In this document: positions 1 to 9,086 of the stretch, in pieces
How positions within the stretch are numbered: the first letter of the stretch is position 1
Layout: each line of letters starts with the position of its first letter
Source of the DNA: Vibrio lentus
GTDB taxonomy: Bacteria > Pseudomonadota > Gammaproteobacteria > Enterobacterales > Vibrionaceae
Length of the DNA stretch: 33,659 nt
Assembly: GCF_002875945.1 (NCBI RefSeq)
Contig: NZ_MCZK01000126.1
Coordinates: 1-33,659 of the forward strand
Direction: 5' to 3'
Made by a program: the position numbers and the translations under genes
The notes under the pieces: generated by a model
Seen by the model: the letters and a program-made list of their open reading frames with translations, nothing else
What the model was told of the DNA's origin: nothing
The model's database searches: none

Positions 1-1952
1 ATTACGCAACAAAGCCCACTTAATGAGCCTTCAGCTGACAGTGTCGTATCCGCTTTAATGGCGACACTGAGTCCTTTGATACTGTTGGAGCTTGTTGCTT
101 CGAGAGCGGTTGTCACACCTGATATCTTATTGGCGGATGTTGCCTTACTCGTCACATTCAACCCTTCGAGGTTTAGCGCGCTGCTCGCTTTAATATCAAT
201 GTTGCTGGCTTCAATACTGATGGAAGATGAAGACATGGTGATCTTACTCGATCCTACCGTCAGTTCTATCTTGTCATCGGCTTCTAGCGAGATGGACTTA
301 CCTTTCTCACTGATCGCTTTGTCTGAGCTCAGTGTGTAGTTATCTTCAGTTGAGACGGTAACTTGCTTGGTTGTTTTCTGTAGCAGTTCGCCTTTGATTG
401 TCTCAGTCAGGTTGTTCTCGACTTCTTTGGTGAAGTCTTTGGTCGCGTGCATATACAAGAGTTCATTGTCTTTCTTATCATCGAAATAGAGCTCGTTGGC
501 CAATCCACTTAACTTAGTGCTAATGCCTGTTTTCGTTGAGTTCGCTTCTTTGTAAGGCGGCGGATTTTTACTGTTGTAGACGCTTCCTGTAATAATCGGT
601 TGGTCTGGGTCGCCATTAATAAAGCTGACCAGAACCTCTTGTCCTACTCTCGGGATAAACTGAGCACCATAACCACTGCCTGCCATCATCTGAGCGACCC
701 GCACATAACAACTTGTTTTGTCACCAGAGGCCTCCGTATCCCAATGAAACTGAATACGAACTCTGCCTTGGTCATCTTGATTTATCTCACCCGCGGTGCT
801 TCCTGCGACAATTGCGCTTTGTAGGCCGTGTATTCTGGCCTTATCTCGCGGTGTCGGGTAATTAGGAATTGAAGTATCAAGTAGAGTGAGGCGTGTCTCG
901 CAATGGTTTTCAGTGCTGTATCGAATGTGGAGTTCCGTGACCAGATAATCGCCGAGTTGAGATTTGTCTAAGTGGGATGACAGTGAGAACCAAGTACCTA
1001 ATTCAAATGAATCGTGTTGTGCTTCGGCTTCGACAGTTTGATAGTTTTGCTCGAGTTGCTCAATACGTCGCTTAACTAGATTACTGGCGAGATCTTCCAT
1101 TCCACCCGTGATGCCAAGTTTCGGGTAAAACTGTTTCGTTAACTTGGTGTTGTTAGCGATTGTATGGCTGGATTTCTTCTCTTTACTGCTCACAAGTTTA
1201 GTCTGTGAGTAGTCATAACTCGTTAATTCGATGCTGGCGCCATGAAACTGGCTTTGTGGCATCCATTTATCAAGTAATGGATTACTGCCTGAAGGAACTT
1301 CAATCATGTCGAGTTTGCTGGCATCAGACTTTTGAAAAGGGCTCTGCGCATCTTGAAGCATCATTAGATGATCGGAATCACTGTGCTGGAAAAAGTAGTG
1401 AACGCCTTCCTCAGCCAACAAGCGCGTAACAAAATCAAAGTCGCTTTCATCGTATTGAACGCAATATTCACGTTTCGATGAGGGCATCGTGCCAGCCTTA
1501 AAGGAGCCACTGAAACCAGCTTGGGTTAGCACATCTGAAACGATGTCTTTGGTCGATTGGGTTTGATAAACACGGAAAGAGTGGGTGTGTTTCAATAACC
1601 AGAACCATGGCCTTAGGGTGACACGGTAACTAGAGTACTGCAGATTACTGTCCATACCCAGCAGTTGAACTTGTGTAACAATGCCGTTGAATACTCGCGT
1701 AGCGGTCAAGTTATCGGTGTCATTAACAAAGCGGGTGATAGAGAGTTTTTGGCCCAGTTGGTCATCGATAACGAAGTTCTTTGAAATGACTGTGAGTTCG
1801 ATTTTAAAAGGCTTCGATAAGTACTCAGAAATAGCAAAATCGCTGACTGCATGCTCGTTGCTTTTAGAATCTTTTGCCACAATCGTACTGGCAGAAGGGG
1901 AGAAATTATCCGTCATAGGCTCGCCTGATAATGCTCGAAGATGTTCTGACAT
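1..1952 (-). CDS. vgrG: Type VI secretion system tip protein VgrG (partial, 3' end off the left edge)
   Basis: VgrG trimers form the spike at the tip of the type VI secretion tube and carry effectors. The frame stays open from the start to base 1, giving about 650 residues. The N-terminal ~380 residues fit the gp27-like base. Residues ~390-470 hold the gp5-like OB fold, with the family motifs GRVRIQFHWD and GDPDQPIITGSVYN. From ~500 onward the chain is Ser/Thr/Lys-rich with alternating short repeats (for example SSKITMSSSSISIEAS), as expected for the beta-helical needle and its extension. The start is uncertain: ATG at 1952 has no clear ribosome site, while ATG at 1916 (MTDNF) follows AGGCGAG and is equally possible. 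A tip adaptor or toxin would lie beyond the left edge and cannot be seen. Family assignment is firm. Confidence 0.93.
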   Translation of the reverse strand, partial: MSEHLRALSGEPMTDNFSPSASTIVAKDSKSNEHAVSDFAISEYLSKPFKIELTVISKNFVIDDQLGQKLSITRFVNDTDNLTATRVFNGIVTQVQLLGMDSNLQYSSYRVTLRPWFWLLKHTHSFRVYQTQSTKDIVSDVLTQAGFSGSFKAGTMPSSKREYCVQYDESDFDFVTRLLAEEGVHYFFQHSDSDHLMMLQDAQSPFQKSDASKLDMIEVPSGSNPLLDKWMPQSQFHGASIELTSYDYSQTKLVSSKEKKSSHTIANNTKLTKQFYPKLGITGGMEDLASNLVKRRIEQLEQNYQTVEAEAQHDSFELGTWFSLSSHLDKSQLGDYLVTELHIRYSTENHCETRLTLLDTSIPNYPTPRDKARIHGLQSAIVAGSTAGEINQDDQGRVRIQFHWDTEASGDKTSCYVRVAQMMAGSGYGAQFIPRVGQEVLVSFINGDPDQPIITGSVYNSKNPPPYKEANSTKTGISTKLSGLANELYFDDKKDNELLYMHATKDFTKEVENNLTETIKGELLQKTTKQVTVSTEDNYTLSSDKAISEKGKSISLEADDKIELTVGSSKITMSSSSISIEASNIDIKASSALNLEGLNVTSKATSANKISGVTTALEATSSNSIKGLSVAIKADTTLSAEGSLSGLCCV

Positions 1953-2288
1953 AAGGTTATGTCGATACTAACGAACTGACTTGATGTTAAAACTTTATAT
2001 CTAAATTTATAGCATAAAGTAAATAATATAATAAGCATCATAACAAAGGCGTGAGGTGTTTCCATTTTATGAAAACAAATACCATCAATTTAATTATGGT
2101 AATTAGTTGCTGATTTATATTGTTAAATGTCATTTAAATACGAGGTTATTGCGACGCAGAGGGGGATATAGGGAGATCTTAAATAATATATAGAATAATG
2201 TGTTGCTAGAGATAGTATGCCGTAGTAATAATATAAATATTGCTAGCATGTTACATTTCTGGGCTAGTGGTTATTCAAGGATAGAATA
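1953..2288. other. Divergent intergenic region between vgrG and the HD-GYP gene
   Basis: This 336-base gap is strongly AT-rich and must contain the promoters of both flanking divergent genes. No good sigma-70 or sigma-54 box, terminator or long inverted repeat stands out. The only clear signal is the AAGGAT ribosome site at 2277-2282, six bases before the HD-GYP ATG. No small ORF with a convincing ribosome site was seen. Confidence 0.5.
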
Positions 2289-5200
2289 ATGACGAACACA
2301 AAAATCTCGTTACGGTTTACCGTTGGAGGGATGTTTTTGCTTGCAACGGTGCTGACTGCGATCGTTGCAGTTTCACTTCAATATTACTTCAGTAAAAAAA
2401 TGGCGACGGAGCATACCTTGTCGAAGTTGACCATGGTATCTCAGGACTTAAGCGACTATATCGGTAACGTCGATTCTGATGCGATAAATACCGCTCGTTT
2501 ACTCTCTTCAGTACATCGCTCTATTAGCCATCAAATCTCTCGAGAAGAGTCGCGTGGAATCCTCTCTGAAGCGATAAAAGACAATCCGCTGTTTTACAGT
2601 ATCTATATAGGTTCTTCTAACGAGCGTTTCTTCCAAATCATAAATCTGGAATCTTCTCCTTTTGTTAGAGATAAAATCGGTGCTGATAGCTCAGATCGCT
2701 GGGTTGTTATTGAGATCAGTGACAGAGAAGCCAGCCGTATCCGCACGACCAAATACTATGACCTTGAGTTTAACCTTAGAGAGTCAAAGACAGAACCGAG
2801 CAATTACTTTCCGACGACAAGGCCTTGGTACGTATCCGCAAATACAGAGACGGTTGAAAAAACGCAACCTTACCTTTTCCAACATCTCCAGATCACCGGA
2901 CAAACCTATTCTTTAGCCTTTGAATCAAAAGCTGTTGGCGATACCCAACATGTGATAGGTATCGATATTGTCTTGTCATCTCTGGCAAGTAAGTTATCTG
3001 CGAGCGCGTTGGATCTTGATGAAGACAGTCAGGTTGAATCTTTCTTATACTCCAAATCCGGCAACATTATTGCGTCTAACCGCGATATTGAAACGACACA
3101 AGTACTTCCTCAAGCTAATGAAATCAATTGGTCTTATGAGCAACAAGTCATCATAGAAAAAACACCTCCTTTGTTGTTCTCTAATCAAAATGATTGGGGA
3201 CCGATGGACTTCTCTGTATCTGGAGAACCACACGGTTACGCGATTGATCTCTTAAAAATGATCAGTGAGATGAGCGGGGTTAGGTTTGAATTTGTGGATG
3301 GCTTTTCGTGGGCGGAGTTAACCGGCAAGTTTCAAGAGGGAAGCATTGATGGCCTGCATTCAATTCAGAACTACGAAAGCAACGGCGTGAAAGGTCTATA
3401 CACTGACGCTATCTATGAACTGCCTTTCTCTGTTGTCACTCGAGGTGACGTCCAAACCCTATCAAATTACGCTGAACTTGAAGGTAAAAAAGTCGCGATT
3501 CTATCAGGGTGGTCGATTACACCTCGGTTGAGAATAGACTTCCCAAATATCGATCTTGTTGAGTTTTCCGACATGGAATCGGCATTGGATGCTGTTGAGA
3601 ATGGCGAATATTTTGCGGTACTGGACGCTAAGCCCGTACTTTCATTTTCATTGGATAAGTTTTTCCATGCAAACCTCAAAGTTAATGAAGCTCTCTCGGA
3701 CTTGAAAGCGAGCTATCCAAATCAGTTCCACATTGTGCTACAGAATAAACATCAACAGCTGTTACCAATCATCAACCAAGCCATAAATGCATTAACGGAT
3801 GAACAGAAAGCCGCACTATCGCAAAAGTGGTTTCAACATCCGGCCCTAAATACAGGCACAACTATTCCTTATACGGAGCTTTATGATAGAACTGCGACAG
3901 CGACCACCGAAGGCGAAATGGTTAAGATTGTGCTCAATGGAGAAGCTAAGCGTTTATATCTGAAAAAGATTGAGACTGGCGAGCAGTACTCTGAATATTT
4001 TGCAGTAGCGATACCAGAAGCGGAAATTTACAGTGCGGTGAACAAGCGAGTGGCGACCTCTATTGGCGTGACCGTGCTTTTGATGAGCCTAACCTTACCT
4101 GTAGCTTGGATCTTTGGTGCGCCTATTGTCCGTCCTATTCGTCAATTGAAAGCAGAGACGAGTAAGATTAAACTGCGTGATTATGACAGCGTGACCGTGC
4201 TGGATACTCGAATTAAGGAAATATGGGAGTTGTCGGTTGCAGTCAAGGAGATGTCGACAGAACTCAAGCAACATGAGCAAACTCAAGAGGCGTTTGTTGA
4301 GTCGTTTATCAAGCTCATCGCTCAAGCGATCGATGATAAATCCGCTTATACGGCAGGGCATTGTAATCGTGTGCCTGAACTCGGTTTGATGCTAGCTGAC
4401 GCGGCTGAACAATCACAATCTGAGCACTTCAAAGACTTTAAGTTTGAGAATGATGATGAGCGCCGTGAGTTTAGGATTGCAGCTTGGCTTCATGATTGTG
4501 GCAAGATCACGACACCTGAGCACATCGTCGATAAAGGTTCGAAGCTAGAAGCGAACTACAACCGAATTCACGAGGTGAGAACGCGATTTGAAGTACTTTG
4601 GCGTGATGCTGAAATTGTGGCTTTGAGAAAACAACTTGAAGGGAAACTACCCACGCAACAGATAACTGATGAGCTCGCAGCGACGAAGCAACAACTACAA
4701 GATGACTTTGCGTTTATCGCGACATCGAACGTGGGTGGTGAATTCATGAGTGATGATAAGGTCGCACGTATTCGTTCTATTGCTGAAACGATTTGGACTC
4801 GTAATTTCGACGATCAACTCGGCCTATCGCCAATTGAAGCGATGAATAGGGTATCGAGTTCAAGCTTGCCTGCGACAGAGCCGCTTCTGAGTGATAAGCC
4901 GGAGCATATCGTGAAAAGAGATAGGCCATTAGAATTTGACCCGAAACATCAGATAAAAATGGACGTTCCTGAGCACTTATACAATTTAGGTGAAGTCTAT
5001 AACCTAAGCATTGCACGAGGCACATTGACCGCTGAAGACAGGTTCAAGATAAATGAGCACATGCTTGGCACCATCAAGATGCTTGAAAACCTGCCATTCC
5101 CGAAAGAGCTAAGCCGCGTACCTCGTTACGCTTCTACTCACCATGAAACCCTTAAAGGTACAGGCTACCCAAGGAAGCTGACTGCTGATGATCTTTCAAT

Positions 5201-5462
5201 CCCTGAACGTATCCTGGTGATATCGGATATCTTTGAGGCGTTAACCGCTGCCGATCGACCTTACAAGAAAGCGAAGCCGATTAGTGTTGCTGTCGACATC
5301 ATGCACAAAATGGCGCTGGATGAGCATATCGACATTGAACTGTTTAGATTGTTCTTAACCAGTGGCACGCATGTTCGTTATGCCGAAGAGTATCTCAAAC
5401 CGGAACAGATTGATTTTGTCGACATCAATAAATACCTCGAGGTCACTTGTCAGATTGCTTGA
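2289..5462 (+). CDS. Membrane HD-GYP cyclic-di-GMP phosphodiesterase with Cache-like and SBP_bac_3-like sensor domains
   Basis: Predicted to degrade cyclic-di-GMP in response to periplasmic ligands. A membrane segment at ~13-33 is followed by a Cache-like periplasmic region (~35-275; FPTTRPWYVSA is typical). A second extracytoplasmic domain at ~290-510 resembles bacterial solute-binding family 3 (PHGYAIDLLKMISEMSG). A second membrane helix lies at ~585-610 and a HAMP segment at ~611-660. The HD-GYP domain follows: TAGH near 690-700, H735-D736 in HDCGK, H924 in INEH, and H951-H952 with GTGYP at 957-961, so the metal and signature residues are present. H735 to H951 spans ~216 residues, far longer than usual, because ~150 residues are inserted. 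The start is set by AAGGAT six bases upstream. It is monocistronic, with a strong terminator 39 bases after the stop. The ligand is unknown. Confidence 0.92.
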   Translation: MTNTKISLRFTVGGMFLLATVLTAIVAVSLQYYFSKKMATEHTLSKLTMVSQDLSDYIGNVDSDAINTARLLSSVHRSISHQISREESRGILSEAIKDNPLFYSIYIGSSNERFFQIINLESSPFVRDKIGADSSDRWVVIEISDREASRIRTTKYYDLEFNLRESKTEPSNYFPTTRPWYVSANTETVEKTQPYLFQHLQITGQTYSLAFESKAVGDTQHVIGIDIVLSSLASKLSASALDLDEDSQVESFLYSKSGNIIASNRDIETTQVLPQANEINWSYEQQVIIEKTPPLLFSNQNDWGPMDFSVSGEPHGYAIDLLKMISEMSGVRFEFVDGFSWAELTGKFQEGSIDGLHSIQNYESNGVKGLYTDAIYELPFSVVTRGDVQTLSNYAELEGKKVAILSGWSITPRLRIDFPNIDLVEFSDMESALDAVENGEYFAVLDAKPVLSFSLDKFFHANLKVNEALSDLKASYPNQFHIVLQNKHQQLLPIINQAINALTDEQKAALSQKWFQHPALNTGTTIPYTELYDRTATATTEGEMVKIVLNGEAKRLYLKKIETGEQYSEYFAVAIPEAEIYSAVNKRVATSIGVTVLLMSLTLPVAWIFGAPIVRPIRQLKAETSKIKLRDYDSVTVLDTRIKEIWELSVAVKEMSTELKQHEQTQEAFVESFIKLIAQAIDDKSAYTAGHCNRVPELGLMLADAAEQSQSEHFKDFKFENDDERREFRIAAWLHDCGKITTPEHIVDKGSKLEANYNRIHEVRTRFEVLWRDAEIVALRKQLEGKLPTQQITDELAATKQQLQDDFAFIATSNVGGEFMSDDKVARIRSIAETIWTRNFDDQLGLSPIEAMNRVSSSSLPATEPLLSDKPEHIVKRDRPLEFDPKHQIKMDVPEHLYNLGEVYNLSIARGTLTAEDRFKINEHMLGTIKMLENLPFPKELSRVPRYASTHHETLKGTGYPRKLTADDLSIPERILVISDIFEALTAADRPYKKAKPISVAVDIMHKMALDEHIDIELFRLFLTSGTHVRYAEEYLKPEQIDFVDINKYLEVTCQIA

Positions 5463-5500
5463 CCAAAGGTTGGCTGGTTAGAACGAGTTCGATGAATGAA

Positions 5501-5526
5501 AGGCGCACATCAGTGCGCCTTTTTTA
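5501..5526 (+). terminator. Rho-independent terminator after the HD-GYP gene
   Basis: The perfect 8-bp stem AGGCGCAC/GTGCGCCT with an ATCA loop is followed by six T. It lies 39 bases after the HD-GYP stop codon. Confidence 0.93.
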
Positions 5527-5636
5527 TACCTGTGGTTTGGAGTTAAACGGAGAGGAGGGGTGTTGATATCTGTTTCTTGGTTGAGTTCGCATGATCTACA
5601 TGAATGGATCTATGTTTAACAAGTTGATCTATCAGT

Positions 5637-5644
5637 TGTCGACA
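5637..5644. promoter_or_regulatory. Isolated TGTCGACA half-strength match to the regulator operator
   Basis: TGTCGACA is the 8-bp core of the palindromes found 160 bases downstream. It could be an accessory site, but the core also occurs by chance inside genes (for example near 6297), so this is weak. Confidence 0.25.
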
Positions 5645-5730
5645 CATTGTTTTCGAGCAATTTAAGGGTAAGTAAGAATTTGGCAGGCTCTTTCATTGTT
5701 TAAGTTAATGAATAACATGTATTTATAATC

Positions 5731-5763
5731 TTTTACTGCTTCGTTTTACTGCTTCGTTTTACT
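5731..5763. repeat. 13-bp tandem repeat (2.5 copies)
   Basis: The unit TTTTACTGCTTCG occurs at 5731-5743 and again, identically, at 5744-5756. A partial TTTTACT follows at 5757-5763. The array sits ~40 bases upstream of the first operator palindrome of the propionate regulator. Confidence 0.95.
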
Positions 5764-5800
5764 AATTCTCGACTGATTAATAAAAATACTACCTTAGTCT

Positions 5801-5877
5801 AAATTGTCGACAATTTGCTTGATTGTCGACAATTTAATCGTGTATTTTATGTTCATGTTATGGAATTGTTGACAATT
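5801..5877 (+). promoter_or_regulatory. Operator cluster and promoter of the propionate regulator/prp operon
   Basis: Three palindromes are visible. AAATTGTCGACAATTT is perfect over 16 bp at 5801-5816. ATTGTCGACAAT is perfect over 12 bp at 5822-5833. AATTGTTGACAATT at 5864-5877 has one mismatched pair. Centres of the first two are 19 bp apart. A possible sigma-70 promoter, TTGATT (5819-5824) with TATTTT (5843-5848) preceded by TG, lies between and over them. The geometry suggests autorepression by the GntR-family protein encoded just downstream. That this protein binds these sites is inference, supported by my recollection that GntR-type propionate regulators recognise TTGTCGACAA-like sites. 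No other copy of the full palindrome lies upstream of prpB. Confidence 0.75.
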
Positions 5878-5910
5878 AAGGTTCAACAATCAGAAGTGAG
5901 CAGCGTGAAT

Positions 5911-6630
5911 ATGAATACTGCGATAAAAGATCTCACCTTAAGTGCAAACACGAAAACTCGTGTTAGTGACAAAGAAAACACCAAGTCGGAAAGCCTGACT
6001 GAATACCTCGTTGAAGCGATTGTTAATGGTGAACTACCACCGGGCAGTAAGATCTCGGAACCTGAACTGGCTAAACGCTTCGAGGTAAGTCGAGGGCCAT
6101 TACGTGAAGCGATAATGCGAGTCGAAGGGCTTGGCCTAATTGAACGTATTACTCATGTTGGCGCGCGAGTTATTACCTTTTCGGCTGACAAATTATTAGA
6201 GCTTTACGCAGTGCGAGAGGCATTAGAAGGCATGGCTGCTCGATTAGCGGCGAGACACATCACGCAAGAAGAGTTGATTGGGCTTGAAGGCTTATTGTCG
6301 ACACATTCCCAACACATCGATGAAGTCGAAGGTTCTTCCTACTTCCACCAACATGGGGATTTCGATTTCCATTACCGAATTATTAAAGCCAGTCGCAATA
6401 GCAAACTTATTTCGTTGTTGTGTGATGAGCTTTATCACTTATTGCGCATGTATCGCTACCAATCACCTAGAGCACAGTCTCGACCAAAAGAGGCGCTAGA
6501 TGAACACAAATATATCCTACAAGCGATTCGTAACCGAGATGAAGAGCTAGCAGAAATGCTAATGCGAAGACACATCTCGGGCAGTCGACTACTTATCGAA
6601 CAACAAATTCAATCCAAAGATCTTGATTAA
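5911..6630 (+). CDS. GntR/FadR-family transcriptional regulator of the propionate (methylcitrate) operon
   Basis: Likely repressor of the prp genes, responding to a methylcitrate-cycle intermediate (inferred from context). The 239-residue protein has a GntR winged helix at ~28-90 (SEPELAKRFEVSRGPLREAI is the recognition part) and an all-alpha FCD effector domain at ~95-230. The frame extends upstream to a TTG at 5815, but that start lies inside the operators and promoter. ATG 5911, preceded by GAAGTGAG, gives a normal family N-terminus; ATG 5860 is a less likely alternative. The gene is first in the run with prpB (gap 96 bases), so it is probably autoregulated. It is sometimes called PrpR, but it is unrelated to the sigma-54 activator PrpR of enterobacteria. 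Confidence 0.9.
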   Translation: MNTAIKDLTLSANTKTRVSDKENTKSESLTEYLVEAIVNGELPPGSKISEPELAKRFEVSRGPLREAIMRVEGLGLIERITHVGARVITFSADKLLELYAVREALEGMAARLAARHITQEELIGLEGLLSTHSQHIDEVEGSSYFHQHGDFDFHYRIIKASRNSKLISLLCDELYHLLRMYRYQSPRAQSRPKEALDEHKYILQAIRNRDEELAEMLMRRHISGSRLLIEQQIQSKDLD

Positions 6631-6726
6631 AAGGCGACTGGTATTTGCCTGCGGATCTGCGTTGGCAAGAGCTAAATATCAGTAGTCACAAAGATTAGAA
6701 ATAAACAATTAACAGGGAGCGTCATT

Positions 6727-7623
6727 ATGAAGTTATCAGCAGGAGCAAAGTTCCGACAAGCTGTGAAAGACAACGATCCATTGCAGATCGTCGGTACGGT
6801 GAATCCGTATTGCGCGATGATGGCAAAGAACTTGGGTCATCAGGCGATTTATTTGTCTGGTGGAGGCATCGCCAATGCGTCTTACGGTTTGCCTGATTTA
6901 GGCATCACCACACTAAACGATGTGTTGGTGGATGTTGAACGTATTACCAATGCGTGTGATTTGCCCTTGCTGGTGGATATCGACACGGGTTTCGGTGGCG
7001 CGTTCAATATCGCACGTACGATTCGCGCGATGGAAAAGGCGGGAGCAGCGGCAATTCACATGGAAGATCAGGTGGCTCAGAAACGCTGTGGTCACCGTCC
7101 AAATAAAGCAATTGTTAGTCAGCAAGAGATGGTCGATAGAGTGAAAGCGGCAACCGATGCCAGAACCGACGAAAGCTTTGTGATTATGGCGCGTACGGAT
7201 GCATTGGCGGTTGAAGGAATAGACAGTGCGATTGAACGAGCAATTGCGTGTGTTGAAGCGGGCGCAGACATGATTTTCCCTGAAGCGATGAATCAACTCG
7301 ATCAATACGTGAAGTTCTCAGCGGCGCTGAAATCAGCAACGGGTAAACATGTGCCTATCTTGGCCAACATCACTGAGTTCGGCCAAACACCACTCTACAA
7401 CTGTCACGAGTTAGCCCAATCAAGTGTCGACATGGTGCTTTACCCATTGAGCGCGTTCCGTGCGATGAATAAAGCGGCAGAGAATGTTTATAAGCACTTG
7501 CTAGTTGAAGGCAATCAAGAAGCTCTGCTGGATTCAATGCAAACCCGTAAAGAGCTCTACGAGCACCTGAATTACCACGATTACGAGAACAAGCTTGATC
7601 AGTTGTTTTCAAGTGAAGAATAA
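6727..7623 (+). CDS. prpB: 2-methylisocitrate lyase
   Basis: Splits 2-methylisocitrate into pyruvate and succinate, the last step of the methylcitrate cycle, in the cytoplasm. The 298 residues match the usual family length. The isocitrate-lyase superfamily signature KRCGH lies at 119-123 with catalytic Cys121, preceded by the conserved MEDQ. The VDIDTGFGG segment (metal and substrate binding) and the FPEAM segment are also present. ATG 6727 is preceded by GGGAGC. It is second in the prp run, after the regulator and before prpC. Confidence 0.97.
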   Translation: MKLSAGAKFRQAVKDNDPLQIVGTVNPYCAMMAKNLGHQAIYLSGGGIANASYGLPDLGITTLNDVLVDVERITNACDLPLLVDIDTGFGGAFNIARTIRAMEKAGAAAIHMEDQVAQKRCGHRPNKAIVSQQEMVDRVKAATDARTDESFVIMARTDALAVEGIDSAIERAIACVEAGADMIFPEAMNQLDQYVKFSAALKSATGKHVPILANITEFGQTPLYNCHELAQSSVDMVLYPLSAFRAMNKAAENVYKHLLVEGNQEALLDSMQTRKELYEHLNYHDYENKLDQLFSSEE

Positions 7624-7770
7624 ATCCAACTTTAATTAATAAAAATCAACTTAATCCAATAACGTGAAATGGTTAGTCGCCATATCCAGTTCCGATTTTA
7701 AACAAGCGTCGGACATATAAAGAGTCAGCACCAAAGAGTGCAGGCGGCTAACAAAGAAAAGGAGTTCAAC

Positions 7771-8985
7771 ATGTCTGTATCTTTGAGTGATAAAGCAACT
7801 GTCGACAATGCGTCAAAGGCGAACAATAACGTAGACAAGAATGAAAGCGCGAAACCAACCAGTACACCTGCGATTGGTGGTGCAGGGCTACGTGGCCAAA
7901 GTGCTGGAACCACCGCGCTATGTACCGTAGGCCAGTCAGGAACGGGTTTAACTTATCGTGGCTATGATATTACTGACCTTGCCAATCACGCTCAGTTTGA
8001 AGAAGTGGCTCACCTGTTACTAAGAGGTCACTTACCCACTGAAAAAGAGCTAGATGAATACAAAGCCTTGTTAGTTGGCCTGCGTGGTTTACCTCAGCCA
8101 TTGAAAGCGGCCTTAGAACTGATCCCTGCAGATGCTCATCCTATGGATGTGATGAGAACGGGTTGTTCAATGCTAGGTAATTTAGAGCAAGAATCTGACT
8201 TTTCTGAACAACTGTCTGCGACCGAACGCATGCTTGCGCTTTTCCCTGCCATTATTTGTTATTGGTACCGCTTTAGCCATGATGGTGTGCGAATTGATAC
8301 TGAAGATCAAAGTGAAGAGTGTTTAGGTGGCTACTTCTTGAAGATGCTTACAGACAAGGCGCCAAGTGAACTCCATAAGAAGGTGATGCACTGTTCGCTC
8401 ACCCTTTACGCGGAACATGAGTTTAACGCTTCAACCTTTGCTGCTCGTGTTTGTGCTTCAACCTTGTCGGATATTCATTCGTGCGTTACAGCGGCGATCG
8501 GAACATTGAGAGGTCCTTTGCATGGCGGTGCAAATGAAGCCGCGATGGAAATGATCCAAGATTGGAAAACTGCCGATGAAGCTGAAGCGAACATCATGAA
8601 GATGCTTGCTAATAAAGACAAAATCATGGGCTTCGGTCATGCCATTTATCGTGAAAGCGACCCACGAAACGCCTTAATCAAACGCTGGTCAAAAGAGCTT
8701 GCCCAAGAGGTGGGTGATGAACAGCTTTATGCCGTGTCTGAGCGCGTTGAAGCCGTTATGAAGCGAGAGAAAGGCTTGTTTTGTAACGCTGACTTCTTCC
8801 ATGCATCGGCTTATCACTTCATGGATATCCCAACCAAACTGTTCACGCCAATTTTTGTGATGAGCCGCCTCACAGGTTGGACGGCGCACGTGTTCGAACA
8901 AAGAGAAAACAATCGCATCATTCGTCCAAGCGCAGACTACACAGGCCCAGAGCATCAAGACTGGCTACCTATTCATCTACGTTAG
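7771..8985 (+). CDS. prpC: 2-methylcitrate synthase
   Basis: Condenses propionyl-CoA with oxaloacetate to 2-methylcitrate, the entry step of the cycle. The 404-residue protein is of the citrate-synthase fold. The expected catalytic trio is His251 (LHGGANE), His290 (GFGHAIYRESDPR) and Asp341 (CNADFFHA). The frame extends to 7738, but AAAAGGAG at 7757-7764 clearly places the start at ATG 7771. The first ~40 residues (SLSDKATVDNASKANNNVDK) form a low-complexity extension before the usual GLRGQSAGTT start, longer than in many PrpC proteins. A plain citrate synthase is excluded by its prp neighbours rather than by a single residue. Confidence 0.96.
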   Translation: MSVSLSDKATVDNASKANNNVDKNESAKPTSTPAIGGAGLRGQSAGTTALCTVGQSGTGLTYRGYDITDLANHAQFEEVAHLLLRGHLPTEKELDEYKALLVGLRGLPQPLKAALELIPADAHPMDVMRTGCSMLGNLEQESDFSEQLSATERMLALFPAIICYWYRFSHDGVRIDTEDQSEECLGGYFLKMLTDKAPSELHKKVMHCSLTLYAEHEFNASTFAARVCASTLSDIHSCVTAAIGTLRGPLHGGANEAAMEMIQDWKTADEAEANIMKMLANKDKIMGFGHAIYRESDPRNALIKRWSKELAQEVGDEQLYAVSERVEAVMKREKGLFCNADFFHASAYHFMDIPTKLFTPIFVMSRLTGWTAHVFEQRENNRIIRPSADYTGPEHQDWLPIHLR

Positions 8986-9009
8986 CCCTCTATAACGAGC
9001 CGACTTATG

Positions 9010-9050
9010 TCTTGAGGTGACTTCCGTCTTCATATGACAAGGCCTCAAGA
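9010..9050. repeat. Inverted repeat in the prpC-acnD gap
   Basis: TCTTGAGG (9010-9017) and CCTCAAGA (9043-9050) are perfect 8-bp arms with a 25-base spacer. No T-run follows, so it is not a classical terminator. It may be an mRNA processing or stability hairpin within the operon. Confidence 0.5.
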
Positions 9051-9086
9051 AACAACGAATAGAATCTAACAGATAATGGTGGATGT

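Noticed and set aside
58..1971. Several plus-strand ORFs of 74-96 codons
   Set aside because: They lie opposite vgrG, whose minus-strand frame is open throughout and gives a clear family match; none has a ribosome site or recognisable product.
5815..5910. Longer N-terminus for the GntR regulator from TTG 5815
   Set aside because: It would make the operator palindromes and candidate promoter coding; the added residues do not match the family.
6631..6726. Separate promoter and terminator between the regulator and prpB
   Set aside because: Only an imperfect long-range pairing around CTGGTATTT/AAATATCAG was found, with no T-run and no operator palindrome.
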